A stretch of DNA of 64,000 bases from Nageia nagi (GCA_050084985.1 JBITNC010000002.1:14508001-14572000), one strand, 5' to 3'; positions 1-11,000 are shown, numbered from the stretch's first letter. The notes: a model not told the origin generated them from the sequence alone. Numbers and translations: made by a program.

Positions 1-535
1 CAACTTGTTGCTTATAGGTGTAATTGGATCAATGATGAGTTTATGGTCTTCATCATTCTCCAAATCCTTTCTTCAAAGTTTGGTAACTTTGTGATGGTTA
101 TGGAAACAAGGCTTGATGATGCAGAAGTCTTCTCCTTTGAAAACCTTTCTAAGTTCTTTTTAGAGCATGAGAAAACTCTTAATAAAAAGATGTTACTTTT
201 TTCTCTTAAGGATAATAATGTTGCTCTTGGAGCAACCAAAACTCCTTTCAATAAGAAGTTCAACCATAAAAAAATCTTATCCTTCTTCATCCAAAAGGTT
301 TGAGAAAAGAGGTAATAGCAACAATAGCAGTAGGAACAATGGAAACAAAGGTAACAACAGGAACAATAGCAACAATAGAAATAAGAATAATAGCAATAAC
401 AACCATTTCAAGCAAAAAAATAGAAAAGGTAAAGCAAATAATCCATACCCTAAAGAAAAATTTGATGGTAATTGTAACTATTGTAGCATCCAAGGTCATA
501 AAGAAGTTGATTACTACAAAAAAAAGAAATAAAAA
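1..535 (+). pseudogene. copia-A gag, C-terminal part (degenerate)
   Basis: C-terminal part of a UBN2-type copia Gag, the nucleocapsid protein that packages element RNA. Fragments sit in at least two frames. The first frame (43-303) carries the conserved stretch ending TKTPFNKKFNH. The second (about 300-530) is a very Asn/Arg/Lys-rich linker followed by a CCHC zinc knuckle, CNYCSIQGHKEVDYY, in which the last Cys has become Tyr. Frame changes near 295 and the lost Cys make it non-functional. The same segments occur in copia-B at about 23250-23630 on the other strand. Confidence 0.88.
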
Positions 536-559
536 TAATAAAAGAAATAAAAATCTAAA

Positions 560-3545
560 TAAATTCAAAGAAAAGAAGAATATTCAAGCTAATTTTATTA
601 CGATGCTCTACTCTATGTCTCATATTTTTTCATCTGATTGGATTATTGACTCTGGTTCCATTAATCCCCTATATTTTAAAAAACAAAAGTTTTAAAACTT
701 TCATAAGTATAGAAAAGATGTGGTTGTGATAGGTGATAACTTTACCTTTGAAGTCCAAAGAATTGGGAGTGTGTTGATTCATGAAAAGGTTCTTGATAAT
801 GTGCTCTATGTTTCTAAGCTTAGGATGAATCTTCTCTCTATGATCCAAGTTACCAAAAAAAGGTACTCATTTATGTTTGACTCTTAATTCTAGTGCATTA
901 AGAAAGGAATTGCCACATTGGTTAAAGGTTTAGTGAAAGATGACCTCTACATTATAAATCAAGTTCCATCAAAGATGTGTCTTATTACAAGTGTGTGTTC
1001 TAGAAGTAATCTTTGGCATCAACATTTAGGGTACCTTAACCATAAGAGTATTCACATCATGAAAGATCAAAAACTTTGGAAGGTTTACCTTTAATTTCTC
1101 TTTCGATTAGTCTATATGAGAAGTACATTCTTAAAAATATGCATAGATAAAAGTTTGAAAAAGATAAGGCAACTAGAGCATCTCAACCTCTTCAACTTAT
1201 GCATTCATATTTGATTGGTTTATTTAAAAATAAGTCGCTTGGAGGAGTATCTTACATCTTGACCTTCATTGATGACTTTTGTAGGATGACCTTTGGGTAT
1301 CTACTTGAGCACAAGGATCAAACCTTTGAGAGTTTTAAAGTTTTTAAAGCTTTTATTGAGAATCAAACTAATCTTAAAATCAAGATGTTGAGATCAAATA
1401 ATGGAGAAGAATACAATAGTAATGAGTTCAATGACTATTATGCTAAGTATGGGATCAAGAGGTAGTTTATGATTCCTTACACTCCTCAGCAAAATGGTGT
1501 TATTGAAAGGAAAATAAGATAATTATGGAGATGGTTAGATGCATGTTGGTTAATCTTCCTAGTTTTTTATGGTGTGAAGCTATAAACACTACTATTTACA
1601 CCTTGAATAGGTGCCCCACAAAAGCTGTATAGGGTAAAACTTCTTTTAAAGCATAGATAGGAAGAAAAATTAACATTTCACACCTTAGGGTGTTTTATTG
1701 TGAAGCATTCTCCTATATTATTTTTGATAAAAGGAAGAAGTTAGATAAAAAAAATTGAAAAATGCATCTTTGTGAGTTATGATAGTCAACATAGAGGCTA
1801 CAGGCTCTACTCTCCATCCTACAAAGCTATGTTTGTTTCAAAGGATGTAAATTACAATGAACTTCTTAAAGAATCTATTTCTAATGAAGATGTTGATGAT
1901 CCAAAGTACTCTTCAATTGCACCTAGTTGATAAGTCACCTTAGAAACAAAATTCTCCAACACAAAGGGTAACAAGGAGCATGACCTTGAACAAATCTTTA
2001 TTTACCAAAATTGACAACAAGCATGAGCCTTCAACCTTCAAAGAAGATTCTATGCATGAGTGTTGAATGGAAGCTATGAAAATGGAGTATGAGATGCTTA
2101 TAAAAAATGAAACTTGGGATTTGGTTTCTTATCTCAATGAGAAGAATGTGATCGGTAAAAATTGGATCTTCAAGTTCAAGTTAAATTCTATTGGAGATAT
2201 TAAGAAATACAAGGAAAAGTTAGTAGCCAAAGGTTTTGCTCAAAAATATAATGTAAATTATAAGAAAACTTTTGCTCCCATAGAAAAGATGCCTACTATA
2301 AAAATTATCTTTACTCTTTTTGTAGCTTAAGGATGGAAAGTTTTTCAACTTAATGTCAAAAGTGCATTTCTCAATGGTGATCTAGATGTGGAAATCTTTA
2401 TGAATCAACTAGAAGGGCTCATTATATAAGGCAAATAGTTCTGTGTGCAAGCTAAAAAAGTCATTATAAGGACTTAAGCAAGCATGCAGAACCTAGTGCA
2501 AGAAGATTTTAAGTTTTTTTGCAAACATTGATTTCTTCAAGTGTTTTTCTAACTCTATATATATGTGCTCAATCAAGGAAAAGACATGGTTTTGATTCTC
2601 CTTTATGTGGATGATCTTTTGATAACTAGGAACAATGAAAAAATCATTCAAGAGTGCATATTCAAACTTAAGGTACCATTTGAAATGATTAATCTTGATC
2701 TCTTGCACTACTATCTTAGAATGCAAGTGTATCAATAAAAAGATTGTACTTATATTATTTAATCTAAATATATATCAAACATCTTGTAGAAGTTTGGAAT
2801 GGAAGAGTGTAGATATGCTATGATTCCATTCTCTCATGGAATCACTATTTCTCTGAGCTCCAACTCTCAGTTGGCTTATGCTATAGCTTATAGGCAATTA
2901 ATTGGTAGTCTTCTATATTTGACTATATATTGAGCATATATTACCTTTGCAGTGAATCGAATGGCATGATTCATGCAAAAACCTTATATTGAGCACCTCA
3001 ATACTATTAAATAAATCTTGAGGTATGTTGCAGAGACTAAGGATTTTGCTCTCAAGTATTCTAAGTTGCTCTTATTTGTTCTCTTTGGATTCTTAGATTC
3101 TGACTATGGGGGAGATAGAGATGAAAGGAAATCAACCTCTGTGTATGTATTTAGCATTAGTTCAAGTGCTATCTTTTGGGCTTTCAAGAAGTAGCCTACT
3201 ATTTCTCTTTTCATCATAGAAGCTGAATACCATGCCATGTCTATTGCAACCCACGAAGCTATTTGGCTAAGGCATCTTCTAAAAGAAATTAGATATGAGC
3301 AAGTTAGATCATCTTTGATTTCTTTAAATAATCAATCAACTATTTTTTTGGCTAAGGATCTTGTGTTCCATCAAAGAACAAAACATGTGTAAATCCATGC
3401 CCATTTTATTAGGGAGAGGGTTTTTGATGGCATCATACACCTGGAGTATTGTCCATCCACCTTGAAATCCATTAATTTGTTCACTAAGCCCCTCCTAAAG
3501 CTCAATTTTAAAAGCTTAAAGATGCTATTAGGTTGGTGAAGTTGC
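560..3545 (+). pseudogene. copia-A pol: protease, integrase, RT, RNase H (degenerate)
   Basis: Polyprotein remains read in order. Protease at about 635-665 keeps the active-site context WIIDSGS. The GAG-pre-integrase zinc region is at about 1005-1140 (LWHQHLGYLNHKS). The integrase core is at 1199-1530 (FIDDFCRMTFGYLLEHKDQT, then YTPQQNGVIER). RT starts near 2067 (WIFKFKLNSIGDIKKYKEKL, VAKGFAQKYN) and has its catalytic motif as YVDDLLITRN near 2600. RNase H runs about 3090-3500 (EAEYHAMSIATHEAIWLRHL). Several stops sit where copia RT has Tyr, Gln or Trp, for example in the segment near 2460-2510 that matches SLYGLKQAPRAWY. It has no complete frame. Confidence 0.92.
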
Positions 3546-4250
3546 CCTCAAGGTGGAGTGAAGTTTGAACTTGTGTTGAATTTATATTTATAATGATAAT
3601 TTCACCCCTAGGACGATTTTATGCTATATAGTGTTGATTTTATTGTACACCTTCATGGTGAGTTCACTTTACATGAGGAACTTGTTATACAAAAAGCAAA
3701 AAGATTGGCCAATCTAGCACTATTCAGTTATCCATGTGTGAGGAACTCTTGTGTCTTTTGGTATTGTTCAGTTATCCATATTTGAGGAACTTGTATGTGC
3801 ATTTTTTGATAATCAACACATGTTTTATATATAGCAGGTGACTATGAGTTTTGGCTTGGCATCTTTATGATGACTTATAGTGCACCATTGATAAGTTCAT
3901 GATGGAATTTGTGTGATTCATCTATCTTAGTTGATATGAATATGTTGCATCTAACTAATCTTATTATTCAAGTTACTTATGACTTGCAGGTTCTTTTGAG
4001 ATTGCAAGTTACTTACTTCAAGTATGCAGGCTCTTGGAGACTCTTCATGACTTCCATTTGGATGACTACTTCATATACATTGAAATTGATTATGGTTAAT
4101 AATTGTATTTGGCAAAGTAGTGAGTCTCAAACTAGATCTTTCTTACTTCACAAATATGTAAAAATTTCTCATCTATGTTGTATCTGTTTGGAGGAGAACT
4201 CTCTTACTTTTTCTCTTCCTTCTCTCTTTTTCACTCTATCCTAATATTGC
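3546..4250 (+). other. copia-A 3' untranslated region with repeated subterminal motif
   Basis: Non-coding stretch between RNase H and the polypurine tract. It includes three spaced copies of a GAGGAACT-centred motif (about 3670-3800), two of them preceded by TTCAGTTATCCAT. The same motifs recur in inverse orientation in copia-B at about 19925-20065, so they belong to the element. The 111-codon frame at 3909-4244 is matched in copia-B and copia-C only as nucleotide similarity; I see no protein family in it. Confidence 0.7.
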
Positions 4251-4262
4251 ATTAAGGGGGAG
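4251..4262 (+). other. copia-A polypurine tract
   Basis: The purine run ATTAAGGGGGAG directly precedes the LTR start TGTTGG. This is the expected primer site for plus-strand DNA synthesis. The same tract precedes the 3' LTR of copia-B and, with one change, copia-C. Confidence 0.85.
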
Positions 4263-4764
4263 TGTTGGAATGTATAATGAATTATTGTAAAGGTTTTGTA
4301 ATAATCTTCTATGTAAGTTCACTAATACTTAAGGGTATCATTTGATACCTTAAGTATTTAAATGAATATGATAATGTAACTTATACACTCCATGTCATGA
4401 GCATGCCCCTTGGGTAAAAGGGAGTTGCATGTCATGCCTTTGTACATTGAATAAAAGACTGACCCAAAGAGAGATTTTGGCTTATAAATATAAGGCTCCC
4501 TATTTGTGATCATACACCAATTTGTGAAGTAAAGTTATGCTATAGGATAGTGTTTAGGAGAAAAGTTTAGGAAGATTGTAAGAGTTCATATTTGTTAAGA
4601 AGTGTGATCTAGTTAGTGGATGTACTCCTAGTTGGAGGAACCACTTACATCTTGTATTATCTTTGTGAGATTGCTTTGAGAGTTTGTTAGATGTGATTTG
4701 TGAGCCTACATGTGATCTTGGGAGTTTAGAGTTGTTTAGTTTATACTTCAATTCTCTCACATTC
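4263..4764 (+). repeat. copia-A 3' LTR
   Basis: Starts TGTTGGAATG just after the polypurine tract and aligns along its length with the copia-B LTRs and the copia-C LTR. It contains a palindrome at 4324-4358 in U3, a TATA box (TATAAATA) near 4484, and the motif CCACTTACATCTTG shared by the family. The right end is uncertain (about 4760-4765), because the last 60 bp diverge from the other copies. Confidence 0.85.
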
Positions 4765-5185
4765 AACTTATCTACAATAGAAAATGTTATGAAAAAACAC
4801 CTATATCCAATGTTAGTTTAATACTCCAGGAAAGGTATTTTTACATGCTAATTCCACCATGGCCATTGCGAAATGATAATGAATTTCAATTATAATTCAT
4901 ATGACATAACATTTTGTACATAGTCATAAGCAATTTCATCTGAGTTTACAAGTTAAATTTTTTTCTAAGGATATGATTATGGAAGGAGATCTCAAGTTTG
5001 GTAATTAATAGTATTTGTGAGTTATGAAATTCCATTATGAAAAAATGAAAAGGGTGAAATGATAAGCATTAGATAAGAATAAAACTATCTTTCTTAAATA
5101 GTGGTGACCACCAAATATTTTGAAATGTATATGATAACCATATCAAATTTCAAACTCTACCCAATCAAGTTATGTTTTAATAAAC
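4765..5185. other. AT-rich intergenic DNA
   Basis: No reading frame, RNA gene or repeat structure that I could recognise. Confidence 0.5.
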
Positions 5186-5189
5186 TCTC

Positions 5190-5700
5190 AAGCCTTCCAA
5201 ATACTCTTGATTATTAAATAAAAAAAATAAAACACCTATTATTTTAACAAGTTTGGAACAAATAGAGTTTCAAAACTAAGAGCTCTCCAAACTCATTTTC
5301 TATGAGAGAGCCTAGAGGGAATGATATGATGCAAAAGAATTTTCCATACCTCCTCCCCTTCTAAAGTTCTAATTATCCATTTCACATATGATGCAAGAAC
5401 ATGTGTATGAAAATGAACTAAACCCATACCTCCAATTTGAGTTGTGAAATAAGTATCCCAATCAACTTTGTGAAAGTTAGTTCCATAGGTAGAACCTCAT
5501 ACAAAGTCTTGAAATAAGTATTCTAGCTTCTTGTAAAAGATAAATAAAAGGGACCAAATAAAAGGAATAATAAATATAAGTTGCTACAAGAACTTTGAAA
5601 TTAGGGTACACAAGAGATCTATGATAAAACCAAATTAAAGTAGATATTATTCCTACATCTAGCATAAATTAGTCATGTAATATTAGTCATGAAATATGAA
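5190..5700 (-). pseudogene. LINE reverse transcriptase C-terminal relic
   Basis: On the - strand from about 5490 down to 5300 one frame reads KVDWDTYFTTQIGGMGLVHF and continues with KWIIRTLEGEEVWKIL, ending in the diverged RLSHRK. This fits the region after the RT catalytic core in plant L1-type LINE ORF2, where the family has a W-x(7-9)-P-K-x-x-GG-x-G-x-R/H pattern followed by a WxWRLL-like segment. Another frame in 5560-5700 continues upstream with the segment before it (PxYxxS-like). Only this short part survives, with one TGA and a frame change. The call rests on pattern memory, not alignment. Confidence 0.6.
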
Positions 5701-6109
5701 AACTAATATTTATGCACCTAGTTTTGAAGTATCCAACCCCTTGTAAAAGTTTTACAAGCTCTGCCAAATGATTCTAGCAAACTAAGATTTAGTGGGATTT
5801 TTATGCTTATTCCAAATATTTCAAGGGGTTAAAATCAACCTTAATGATGATCAAACTCCCCCTTGTATGTTATTGATAAACACTAATCAAGAAATGAAAG
5901 AACAACTTAAAACATACATTTAATATCTAAAATGGACAAACCAAAGATGAAGTATTCCTAAGAATTAAAATCAAAAGCTATAGAAATTGTTAAAGGTTTG
6001 AAAAACCTAAAAAATAGGATCAATGGAAAATAGGATGTCTAGGAGAATTTAAGAAGAGTAAGTGGATAGAACCATCCCTTTGTAGTTCCCTCTAACTAAT
6101 TTTGGTAAT

Positions 6110-6430
6110 CTTGAGATAAATAGGCTTCTTATGGGAACTCATGTTTAGTTAGTATTGGTGGTATGGGATGAGATTCCCTAAAGGATTATAATTTCATCTT
6201 TGTGACCTTGCATCTTGTCTATAATAATAATTTTGTTGAAGCCTTAGCTACTTAGCAAGGTGTGCACGAAGCTAAGAAAATGGATTTGTCAAACATCCAA
6301 ATGGAAGTTGATTCTCAATTATTGATCTCTTAGCTTAATAGGGTGACAACGAAGCCTAACAAGATAGGAGAATTAAACATATTGTTATGCATATTTATCA
6401 ATGAAAATAGTGTTGCATTGAATATCCTTT
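6110..6430 (+). pseudogene. LINE-type RNase H (RVT_3) relic
   Basis: From 6232 the + strand reads FVEALAT, a stop where Gln or Trp is expected, then QGVHEAKKMDLSNIQMEVDS, followed by QLLIS. Just before it is a segment like GASYGNSCLVSIGGM. This matches the C-terminal RNase H domain of plant LINE ORF2 (FDGASKGNPG..GIGG..RD, then AEALAL..GI..A...G...I.VEGDS). The Asp of MEVDS corresponds to a catalytic Asp of the family. It is an isolated fragment with no neighbouring RT on the same strand. Confidence 0.7.
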
Positions 6431-6949
6431 TTAAGTGATGGATTGCTTGACAAATAGAGAGCTAGCTCTTCATCATTCAACAATATTGCATTATGAGCTC
6501 ATACCATTTTAATAACCCATAAAATTCATAATAGACATTCAAGAATTGATTTCTAATTATTGTATTCTAGGTATATGAGTGACTTGCTACTAAAAATATA
6601 TAATAAATTTTATATCAAATGTTTGAATCATTTTTATAACTACTAGTGAAATGTTGATTAATTATTATATGTATTTAAAACATTAATGATAAAATATAAT
6701 TAACCATTTATTATAAATAGAAAATAAAATATAATAATTTCTTGAAATTGCAATTTTATTTTTTTACATTTATTCGAATCATAGATATGAGCCACACCTT
6801 ATTAAATCAAACATTTATATTGAGGAAGCTTAAGCTTTCCAAAAGAAAGATAATCCAAACTCAAGTTTACATCGCTAAAAACCAAGGTTAAAATATATTC
6901 CAGCAGAATTTCTGCTTGAATATAATTGAATAGGGCTGAAGCGAAATAA
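6431..6949. other. AT-rich DNA downstream of the tRNA gene
   Basis: No gene is seen. Runs of five A at 6877-6881 and four A at 6890-6893 give T-runs on the - strand and are the nearest possible Pol III terminators, about 55-70 nt after the tRNA 3' end. That is farther than usual. Confidence 0.4.
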
Positions 6950-7031
6950 CGTGGACGGCAGGATTCGAACCTGCGCGGGCAAAGCCCACATGATTTCTAG
7001 TCATGCCCGATAACCACTCCGGCACGTCCAC
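6950..7031 (-). tRNA. tRNA-Ser (anticodon AGA)
   Basis: An 82-nt cytosolic-type serine tRNA. The acceptor stem pairs GTGGACG at the 5' end with CGTCCAC at the 3' end, with G as discriminator base. The D-arm holds the A box (TGCCGGAGTGG). The anticodon loop CTAGAAA gives AGA, decoding TCT. The long variable arm typical of tRNA-Ser is TGGGCTTTGCCCG, and the T-arm holds the B box GGTTCGAATCC. All stems pair, there is no intron, and CCA is not encoded, as expected in a nuclear gene. On its 5' side a TATAAAA element lies about 15-21 nt upstream (7046-7052). It is the only gene in the window with no sign of decay. Confidence 0.98.
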
Positions 7032-7045
7032 TTAATATAATAAGG

Positions 7046-7052
7046 TTTTATA
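7046..7052 (-). promoter_or_regulatory. TATA-like element upstream of tRNA-Ser
   Basis: TATAAAA on the - strand, 15-21 nt before the first base of the tRNA. Plant tRNA genes often carry a TATA-like element and a CAA motif in the 5' flank. The spacing here is shorter than the usual 25-35 nt and I see no CAA in the expected place. It may simply reflect local AT-richness. Confidence 0.35.
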
Positions 7053-7650
7053 CTTATATGTTAAGATGTATTTGACTTTAGAGGACAAATATGCAATCCA
7101 TTAACATAATAATTTCAAGAGCATATTGTAGTGATTAAATGTAAATATTAACGTCATGTTAAAGGGTTAATTTAAAATTTACCATTTTTACATAAAGTGA
7201 ATATCAAGTGATACTCTTATAAGTGATATTATATGGTGAATTTTAAATGGATGTATAATTAAAAAGATAAAGTTTGGGGATTTAATTCTATGGTGGTGTA
7301 AGATTTTGTCATTTAATACAAATTTGGGTATTCACATTTTTTATGTAGGTGGTTCTAGTTAAATGTTGATATATTTTAATAATATTTTATTTGTAAAACA
7401 CACCTCGATTTGCCATCAATCCTACCAACATTGCTCACCTTTTTGTCTACTCTTCTTTTATGCATTTCTAATGTAGGTGGGCTGAGTTTAATTCCAACAT
7501 ACCATTTTTAAAATTAGAATGACATATTAGCAATGACCCCACCCATGCAATGATCAATCAAGGAGCAGTAATGGCAAAGATATTTGATTGATTTTCGAAA
7601 TTTTTTAATTCACGATCGACCTCTTTCTCTTTCTCAACATTTTCGACCCT
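7053..7650. other. AT-rich intergenic DNA
   Basis: No gene or repeat recognised. Confidence 0.45.
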
Positions 7651-7654
7651 ACAT

Positions 7655-8185
7655 AGGTATGTATTTTTCATTTTTTTTTCCATAACAAATTCTATTTGCA
7701 CCATGCTTCTTGTTAAATAATTCCCCAACTCTTTGTATTCGTCCATATTTTGTGTCCATGTTTACCAAGGCATTCACAACTGCAACATTTGACAAAAGCC
7801 CATTATTTCTCTTGAATGGATGTCCATTCCTTCTTCTAATAGAGCTCCCATCAAATATGAAATTCCACATTTCTTTTTCACGATCCAAGATCAACAGAAA
7901 GCATGGATACCATAGCCTATGTTGTGGATTGCAAAGAAGAAAAAATATTAATGATTTTTTAGAATACAATCAATAGAAATTTAATTATTTTTTCCTATGC
8001 AATTAATTAGTAGAGTTTTCATATAAGATTTTTTTTTTTGTTCCAAACACTTCCATCTTATGCAAGATTTTATTTTCCTTTTCCCTATTAGAATATCAAT
8101 CATATAATCTATCAATAAGAAAGTTACATAGGTCAAATCCGCTTTTTTTGAATGCATGCCTATTGCCAAAGCTTCAAAAATCCTC
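7655..8185 (-). pseudogene. PPR protein gene relic
   Basis: Fragments of a plant pentatricopeptide repeat protein, the family that binds organelle RNA. The clearest is at about 7830-7720 on the - strand: SNVAVVNALVNMDTKYGRIQ followed by RVGELFNK. This matches the PPR consensus (D/N)VxVxNALVDMYAKCGxIxxARxxFDxM, with Asp in place of the usual Tyr. Upstream on the same strand (8169-8100), MHSKKADLTYVTFLL resembles the end of a preceding repeat (M...G..P...TF..L). The segments lie in different frames and no start, DYW domain or transit peptide is visible. About two repeats remain. Confidence 0.6.
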
Positions 8186-8325
8186 TATTACTTTGATTTT
8201 CAATTCAAATCTTTCTATAACCAAAATACTACAAATACTTAACAACAAAGTTTTATCGATAATAGAAAATTATAGATTTTAATTTATTACTTAAATCTCC
8301 TTTACATACTCCATTAGTGAAAGTA
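8186..8325. other. AT-rich intergenic DNA
   Basis: Nothing recognised. Confidence 0.4.
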
Positions 8326-8835
8326 AGGGATTATTATGTAATTACCATCCTATTACATTTCTCTATTAGAGAGAAAGGATGTAGATGCTTGGAGATGCAC
8401 AATGATGCTCCTCTATTACAAAGGATGCATGCTAATTTACTACAACATGGTTATGCAAGGTGATGACATAGTGATGTTATGAGCTTGGTGTAGAGTTTGG
8501 AGGGATTGCTTAACGCAATGTTGTAATCACAGTAAGAGTGATTATGTTGTGTGTGTGAGAGAGAGAGATACTAGTGTATTAGAGAGGAGAATGTAGTTGA
8601 TTGTGTTGTAGGGATGTTCCCTTCATGGAGATTGTATTGGTGGAATATAATGAACTAGATATTTCTTGGTGGATGTAGCCTATATTCGATGAACTACATT
8701 ATATATTGTGTTATTCTTATCTTGTATGTTATTGTTTATCTTCTGTCAAGGCTAATAATTTCCACTTTTATTATTAGAAATTGCTTAATCCATTTATAGC
8801 TAAGTTCCTAACAAGTAGTATTAGAGCGTGTTGTT
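8326..8835 (+). repeat. Probable copia-type LTR end followed by a decayed primer binding site
   Basis: The stretch ends in a pyrimidine-rich LTR-like segment (CTTGTATGTTATTGTTTATC, later CCTAACAAG). TAGTATTAGAGCG follows at about 8817-8829, a two-change version of TGGTATCAGAGCG, the initiator tRNA-Met primer site. The order LTR end, short spacer, PBS is that of plant LTR retrotransposons. No gag follows; LINE sequence starts within about 100 bp. It does not match the other LTRs in this window. The left boundary is a guess. Confidence 0.4.
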
Positions 8836-8929
8836 GGAAGGAATGGAACTCAACGACAAATGGGTTTTCTTAGTTCTAATATGACTCGATTCATAATAAT
8901 ATTTCTAGATGGCCTCCCAAATATTGCAT

Positions 8930-9960
8930 TTGGATTAAGAAGTTAACCACTAAAATTACCTTCTTTTTTGGTTATCTTATTTAAATAGAATCTTTAAGAT
9001 TGATAAATTAACAAAGAGGGGATTTCAAATAGTGAATAGGTGCCTTCTATTTGAACAAGACTCTGAATCAATGAATCATATTTTTTTCCATTGTGAAATT
9101 TCTAGAGAGGTCTTATACTTTTATATGTTTACTAAATTTAAAGTAACTTAGACAAGACATCTCAATATAGTGGAGTTTTATGTTAGTTGGAGTAGCCCCT
9201 TGTATTCTAATATGTTATCTTGATTAGGAAAATAAGTCTCCCTCACTTCATTTGGGGGATTTGGAATGAGAGAAACTCACAAATCTTTGAAGTTAAGAAA
9301 ATAGATGCTATGTTGGTAGGTGGTAGGATTAGTAGTGCTTTATTAGATAACTAAAAATTATTCTTCTTTAAAGAGAAAAAATTAGATTCATTAGAATATC
9401 ATGTGCTCAAAATTAGGGTGTTGAAGCCTATCACCCTACTTAGACCCCAATTCCAAGAGATCAGGTTCAATGGAAACCACCAGACCCACATTAGGTAAAA
9501 GCAAATTTTGATGGAGTTGTTAAAAAGTAATCCTAGAGAGGTAGGTGTGGGAGATATGTTTAGAGATTAAAAAAAGGTAAGGTATTACTAGACTTTGCAA
9601 AATCCTTGGGAAAATAAACTAACCATTTTTCTTAAGCAAGAGCATATCTACTAGCAATGAGGATTACTCAAGAGGAAGATTTTAGACAAGTGGTGATAGA
9701 AGGAGATTTTATGAATATACTCAAAGTGGTAAGGAGAACTAGGAGGTTACTAAACAATTTTTGAAATTATTTTAGAGGAAAATATTCACAATGACCATAT
9801 GTATTCCTTTACTATTCAACATATTTATATAGAAGGTAATGGAATAACATATTGTATAGAAAATCGAGCAGTGAATTGCTCAAAATGCAAATATGGAAAT
9901 CAGAATTAGCACTTTTCAAATTTTCATTTTACAAGATTAGTGGGCTTGTATTTCCACCTA
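8930..9960 (+). pseudogene. LINE ORF2 3' part: zf-RVT and RNase H relic
   Basis: End of a plant L1-type LINE. At about 8994-9110 one frame reads KIDKLTKRGFQIVNRCLLFE followed by SMNHIFFHCEISREV, the zinc-binding zf-RVT domain (family pattern: L..RG....N.C.LC......HLF..C..A..VW). Then comes PHFIWGIWNERNSQIFE (about 9240-9295). From about 9498 KANFDGVVKK begins the RNase H domain, followed in another frame by RAYLLAMRITQEEDFRQVVI and EGDFMNIL. The segment near 9835-9890 (GNGITYCIENRAVNC) resembles the C-terminal end. Stops and frame changes are frequent. Confidence 0.88.
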
Positions 9961-10390
9961 CTAACCAAAATTTTAGAAAAATAATTTAAAATATTGGTAT
10001 TTAGGATGAAATTATGTTTAATTAAAATTATTTTATATTGTAGCCATTAAAATTACATGTTTTTATGTGTATATATAAGGAGTGCAAGTGAATTGTAATA
10101 GATGCGTATTTGAACTATTACAAATGAGAGACTATAACAAAAGAGTGAGAGTGAGAAAACTGTAATAGAAGTGTGGGTGAATTATTACAAAGGTAATGGG
10201 TTGCTATTACATCTTAACAAAGCTATAATCCTACTATAATGCAACCAAATGATGTCTAAAGTGCGATAAATAAAGTTAGGTAGAGACTAAAACTCTAAAG
10301 GAATGGGTGAATGTTGTTACTCAAGAATAACAAAATATTGTAGAGGAAATAGAGATTGATCTAGTGCCTATTATTTCTAAAAATAAAATT
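9961..10390. other. AT-rich DNA after LINE relic
   Basis: Contains several ATTACAA or TGTAATA motifs (10090-10210) with no regular period. No gene recognised. Confidence 0.35.
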
Positions 10391-10419
10391 TGAAGCAAGG
10401 TCCCTAAGAGTATCATTTC

Positions 10420-11000
10420 CTAAGAAGAAGATCGATAGAAGTTCACTTTGGTCAGATGATTTGTGTGAATAATACCTAGTTTGGATGTGATTAGAAGATG
10501 GATGATTAGGAGATAATGCACAAGAGATAATGTGGAGTTAATGGCCTTTCCAAAGGAGTTTTTACTTTTCAAATTGGAATGTGAGGTAGATATGCAGAAA
10601 TTTCTTGACATAGGCCATGGTTCCTTGGGAGAAAGGGTTTGGTTTTGAAACATTGGTATAAAGGATTTTGCTTAGAGAAAGAAAATTTTGACTTAATCCC
10701 CACTAGGGTTTCACTCTTGCATCTCCCAACATAATTTTGGAATGTTACTAACCTTATTGGCATTGCTAAAGGAATAGGTTTGCTCATTTCAATTGAGAGA
10801 GAAATAAGGATGCAATCAAGAATAACAATGGAAATATTTTGTGTGAATCTTGATATTAGGAAGGAACTAAAGAATAAAATGCTTATTAAGGAAGAATATA
10901 GGGGTATATGAGAGTAAGAAATCATTTATAAAAACATATCAATCAGATATGGGGTTTGTAAGTAGTTTGATCATTATGTGAAAGAATATCTAGAAAAAAA
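10420..11000 (+). pseudogene. LINE ORF1 (DUF4283 and zf-CCHC_4) relic
   Basis: Remains of the RNA-binding ORF1 protein of a plant LINE. At about 10655-10910 one frame reads WYKGFCLEKENFDLIPTRVS, then FWNVTNLIGIAKGIGLLISI, then EIFCVNLDIRKELKNK. This matches the DUF4283 family (PW..GF.......P....VW..L..LP..YW....L..I...IG) and the following ARI.V..D......P. A degenerate zinc knuckle follows at about 10935-10995 (YGVCK-stop-FDHYVKEY, where the family has CxxCxxxGHxxxxC). It is on the same strand as the LINE tail at 8930-9960 but in the wrong order for one element, so it comes from a second insertion. Confidence 0.65.

Larger units (their letters stand above)
1..4764 (+). mobile_element. Ty1/copia retrotransposon copia-A, 5' part outside the window
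   Basis: Decayed LTR retrotransposon on the + strand. The order gag, protease, integrase, reverse transcriptase, RNase H, polypurine tract, LTR is that of Ty1/copia (integrase before RT). The 5' LTR, leader and first part of gag lie left of the window. The frame is broken many times, so the copy cannot encode its proteins. It belongs to the same family as copia-B (18958-27334) and copia-C (63131-64000): the gag, integrase and RT segments and the LTR match copia-B along their length. No target duplication can be checked without the left end. Confidence 0.93.

Noticed and set aside
3909-4244. 111-codon frame before the copia-A 3' LTR as an extra (env-like) ORF
   Set aside because: Related frames in copia-B and copia-C are shorter and shifted, there is no family signal, and the similarity is at the DNA level only.
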